A stretch of 6,684 nt of DNA, from positions 1-6,684 of the forward strand of contig MGTN01000168.1 of NCBI GenBank assembly GCA_001799475.1, read 5' to 3'. The stretch is from Desulfovibrionales bacterium GWA2_65_9 (GTDB lineage Bacteria; Desulfobacterota; Desulfovibrionia; Desulfovibrionales; Desulfovibrionaceae). Numbering within the stretch: position 1 is the first letter of the stretch; each line of letters starts with the position of its first letter. The notes beneath the pieces were generated by a model. It was not told the DNA's origin and searched no databases. It was given only the letters and a program-made list of their open reading frames with translations. Of this stretch, positions 4,631-6,684 are shown in pieces. A program made the position numbers and the translations under genes.

Positions 4631-6492
4631 GGCGCGCCCGGCGCCCCAGGTTCAGCGCCCGGCAGGGTCACCAGGAGGGTGGTGCCGTCTGCGGCGGAGG
4701 ATTCAAAGGAGATGCCGCCGCCCTGGGCCAGCATGGCCAGCCGGGCGATGTGCGTGCCCAGGCCCGTGCCCGCCGTCTTGCCGCTGGTGGCGTAGCGCTC
4801 GAAAAAACGCGCGCGCACGTCCTGCGGCACCTCGCCCTGGTTGTGCATGGCCAGCCGCACCACCGCGCCGCCGTCACCCCGCGCGCTGTCCACCTGCACA
4901 GTATTAACGCGCACGGTGATGGCGCTGCCCTTGGGCGCGGCCTCCAGGGCGTTCTTCAGCAGGTTGGACAGGGCGTGCTCCAGCAGGCGCTCGTCGGCCC
5001 GCACCAGGCAGGAGCCACCGGCCGGCACGGGTTCGCCGTCCAGCAGCAGGCGCAGCTCCATGCCCTTGCGCTCGGCCAGGGTCGCATGCCACATGCGCAC
5101 GCGCTCCAGCACCTCGAGCAGCTCCACCGGGCCTAGAACCGCCGTGTAGGTGCCCTCCTCCAGGCGGCGCAGGGCCATGGATTCCTCGGTCATGCGCAGG
5201 AGCCGCCAGCCCGTGTCCGCGATCATGCCCCCCAGCCTGCGCGCGGCCTCGGGCAGGGTCTCATCCTCGTGCAGCATCCGGCCCAACCCCAGAATCCCGG
5301 ACAGGGGCGAGCGCAGCTCGTGCTGCAGGATGCGCTCCACGTCCTGGCGCAGGTTCTCCATCTGCACCTGGGTGCTGATGTCGCGCAGGGAGCCGTTGAG
5401 GCGCGAGGCCTCGTCCCCCTGGGCCGGCCGGACGCTCAGGGACAGCCAGATCCGGGAGCCGTCCAGGCGCTGGGCGGCCATCTCGTGCTGGAACACCTCG
5501 CGGCCCTCCAGGGCAGGCCCCAGGAGCTGCTGGAACTCCTGCTGGCCGCCGGAGAAATGCCGGCCGAGGGGCTGGCCCAGGGCAAAGGTCCCGTCGGCGT
5601 AGCCCAGGGCCTTGGCAAAGGCCGGGTTGGCGGCCAGGACGAACCCCTCGCGGTCCATCTGGAACAGGCCCTCGATGGAGTTCTCCACGATGCCCCGGTA
5701 CTGGGCCTCGGCCTCGCGCAGCCTGCGGGAGAGCAGCGCGTAGGGGTTGGACACGCCGGTGGCGAACACCGCCCGCTGCAGGCAGAGCGCGGAGAAAAGG
5801 AGCAGCACATGCCCCGTGAAGTTGGAGAGATCAAAGACCCCGACATAGACCGAAAAGGCCACCCCGGCCAGGGCGCTCAGGGTGATGGAGCAGAGCAAGA
5901 GCGGCATGACCTCGGGGTCGAAGTGCTCGCGGCGCCGGTAGAAGAGCAGCCCGGACCCGGCCAGCATGAACATGGCCGCAAACTCCGTCCAGATCTTGAA
6001 CGGGGTCAGGCCCCGGCCCTCCACGAAGCAGTCCGGGAAATTCCCCGAGAATACGGCCCAGACCAGGGCAATGGTGAGCGCGGCATAGGCGCCCGCAGCC
6101 AGGCGCAGGTCCACCCTGCGGCCGAGCAGCAACGGGGCCAGCAGGAAGGTGCCTGCGGTCATCAGGCGCAGGACGACCCAGAGCTGGGTGGGCAGGTTGG
6201 CGTCATAGCCCGCAAACACGGTCATGCCCTTGTAGGCCAGGGCGTGCAGCAGGCTGACCAGGGCGATGAACAAAAAGGCCACGCCCAGGAGGCGCAGGGC
6301 CGCGTTCTCCAGGTGCTCCCGGGCATGGACGGTCAAGAGGAAGATGCTCGTGGCCACCACCATGCCGACCATCTCCACCAGGCCGTGGAAAAGCAGATAG
6401 TCAACCCTGGAAACGACGAACAGCGCCACGGCCAGCAGGACCATCACGGCCACTGTGGTCAGGCGTTCCTCGGCTCGAATGGTCTTCAGCAT
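4627..6492 (-). CDS. Membrane sensor histidine kinase (MASE3-PAS-HisKA-HATPase)
   Basis: The product is 621 residues and autophosphorylates on His in response to an unknown signal. About eight membrane segments (11-30, 37-55, 64-86, 104-123, 130-149, 167-185, 196-218, 225-243) form an N-terminal sensor with MASE3 hallmarks, such as HGLVE (36-40), LLHALAYKGM (81-90) and QLW (103-105). A PAS/PAC domain follows (about 260-378). The HisKA domain has the H-box HELRSPL with His391. The ATPase domain shows the N box with Asn510 and Asn514, an atypical G1 region HNQGEVP (550-556) in place of DxGxG, FFERYATSGK (563-572), and GTGLG (575-579). No receiver domain is attached and no response regulator is in the window. 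The ATG at 6490-6492 is chosen for its Shine-Dalgarno sequence; a TTG at 6540 would add 16 residues unlike the family. Its stop overlaps the Ser/Thr kinase start. Confidence 0.93.
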   Translation of the reverse strand: MLKTIRAEERLTTVAVMVLLAVALFVVSRVDYLLFHGLVEMVGMVVATSIFLLTVHAREHLENAALRLLGVAFLFIALVSLLHALAYKGMTVFAGYDANLPTQLWVVLRLMTAGTFLLAPLLLGRRVDLRLAAGAYAALTIALVWAVFSGNFPDCFVEGRGLTPFKIWTEFAAMFMLAGSGLLFYRRREHFDPEVMPLLLCSITLSALAGVAFSVYVGVFDLSNFTGHVLLLFSALCLQRAVFATGVSNPYALLSRRLREAEAQYRGIVENSIEGLFQMDREGFVLAANPAFAKALGYADGTFALGQPLGRHFSGGQQEFQQLLGPALEGREVFQHEMAAQRLDGSRIWLSLSVRPAQGDEASRLNGSLRDISTQVQMENLRQDVERILQHELRSPLSGILGLGRMLHEDETLPEAARRLGGMIADTGWRLLRMTEESMALRRLEEGTYTAVLGPVELLEVLERVRMWHATLAERKGMELRLLLDGEPVPAGGSCLVRADERLLEHALSNLLKNALEAAPKGSAITVRVNTVQVDSARGDGGAVVRLAMHNQGEVPQDVRARFFERYATSGKTAGTGLGTHIARLAMLAQGGGISFESSAADGTTLLVTLPGAEPGAPGAP

Positions 6493-6647
6493 AGCGCACC
6501 CACCTGAAATTTCGTAGCATGAACCAAAACGGCCCGGCAAGAATAGACTTCCAGGATACCGTCAATCACGCCTGGGCCGGAACCTTTACGGGCCGGGCCG
6601 GCGCCGTGTATGCTCACAAGCCAAACGCCGACCCGCAGAAGGAATGC
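6493..6647. promoter_or_regulatory. Divergent intergenic region between histidine kinase and right-edge gene
   Basis: This 155-base gap must carry the leftward promoter for the two-kinase operon and probably a rightward one. For the rightward gene, TTTACG (6585-6590) and TATGCT (6609-6614) lie 18 bases apart, each matching 4 of 6 consensus positions. For the leftward operon only weak matches are visible: TTGCCG and TACGAA on the minus strand, 18 apart. GGGCCGG-type motifs recur (6531-6537, 6574-6580, 6591-6602), but no clean operator palindrome is seen. Confidence 0.35.
6499..6505 (-). promoter_or_regulatory. Ribosome binding site that fixes the histidine kinase start
   Basis: On the minus strand AGGTGGG lies six bases before the ATG at 6490-6492. 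The upstream in-frame TTG at 6540 has no comparable site, so the shorter 621-residue product is preferred. Confidence 0.7.
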
Positions 6648-6684
6648 ATGGACCGCTTCCGGCCTGAACGCGTGCACCGCGAGG
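6648..6684 (+). CDS. Start of an unidentified gene, cut by the window edge
   Basis: An ATG at 6648 opens a frame that stays open to the window end, giving MDRFRPERVHRE. AGAAGGA (6637-6643) lies four bases upstream, a little close but usable, and a candidate promoter lies at 6585-6614. An ATG at 6644 in another frame stops after seven codons. Twelve residues are too few to name a product. The divergent position next to a two-kinase operon would allow shared regulation, but that is only a possibility. Confidence 0.4.
   Translation, partial: MDRFRPERVHRE

Noticed and set aside
1760..4795. A 1011-codon plus-strand open frame spanning the rhomboid gene and antisense to both kinases
   Set aside because: Its translation is low-complexity Arg/Ala/Gly/Pro-rich sequence with no family signature, and it runs through genes with clear motifs in other frames. 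It results from high GC at third positions.
5269..6507. 412-codon plus-strand frame opposite the histidine kinase
   Set aside because: Gln/Gly/His-rich antisense sequence without motifs; the minus-strand product has complete histidine kinase signatures.
6540..6580. Possible sigma-54 promoter on the minus strand upstream of the histidine kinase (TGGAA...TTGCC)
   Set aside because: The GG-to-GC spacing is 12 bases rather than the required 10. A sigma-70 reading with TTGACG and TATTCT has a spacer of only 14.
6486..6677. 63-codon minus-strand frame upstream of the histidine kinase
   Set aside because: No ribosome binding site or family resemblance was seen, and it overlaps the divergent promoter region and the histidine kinase start.

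Overview
The window is a high-GC bacterial chromosome segment. Strong G/C preference at third codon positions produces several very long false reading frames opposite the real genes. The L13 and S9 sequences, the housekeeping order alaS-rplM-rpsI, and a MASE3-type sensor kinase plus a Ser/Thr kinase-DUF1566 protein suggest a Desulfovibrio-like sulfate reducer (Desulfobacterota). This assignment is inference from protein style, not from a database search.

Layout. Bases 1-785 hold the 3' end of alaS (alanyl-tRNA synthetase). A 111-base gap with a candidate promoter leads into rplM (897-1325) and rpsI (1348-1737), a two-gene ribosomal protein operon closed by a textbook intrinsic terminator (1770-1803). 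A rhomboid intramembrane protease follows on the same strand (1887-2903). On the opposite strand, reading leftward, a membrane sensor histidine kinase (6492-4627) overlaps by four bases a Hanks-type Ser/Thr kinase fused to a C-terminal DUF1566/Lcl-like domain (4630-3071). At the right edge a divergent gene probably begins (6648 onward, only 12 codons visible), sharing a 155-base intergenic region with the histidine kinase.

The most unusual object is the 169-base stretch between the convergent rhomboid and Ser/Thr kinase genes (2903-3071). It has 17-base imperfect terminal inverted repeats bounded by TA on both sides. Inside are a second 12-bp stem and two hairpins, so nearly the whole element can fold on itself. 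Both neighbouring stop codons (TAG) are made from the flanking TA plus the element's outermost base. It looks like a miniature inverted-repeat (MITE-like) element inserted at the point where two convergent genes met.

How the genes work together. The left half is translation machinery. The right half is a signalling pair: a membrane histidine kinase translationally coupled to a cytoplasmic Ser/Thr kinase with its own putative sensing or binding domain, and no response regulator in view. The rhomboid protease lies convergent to this pair; nothing in the sequence links them directly.
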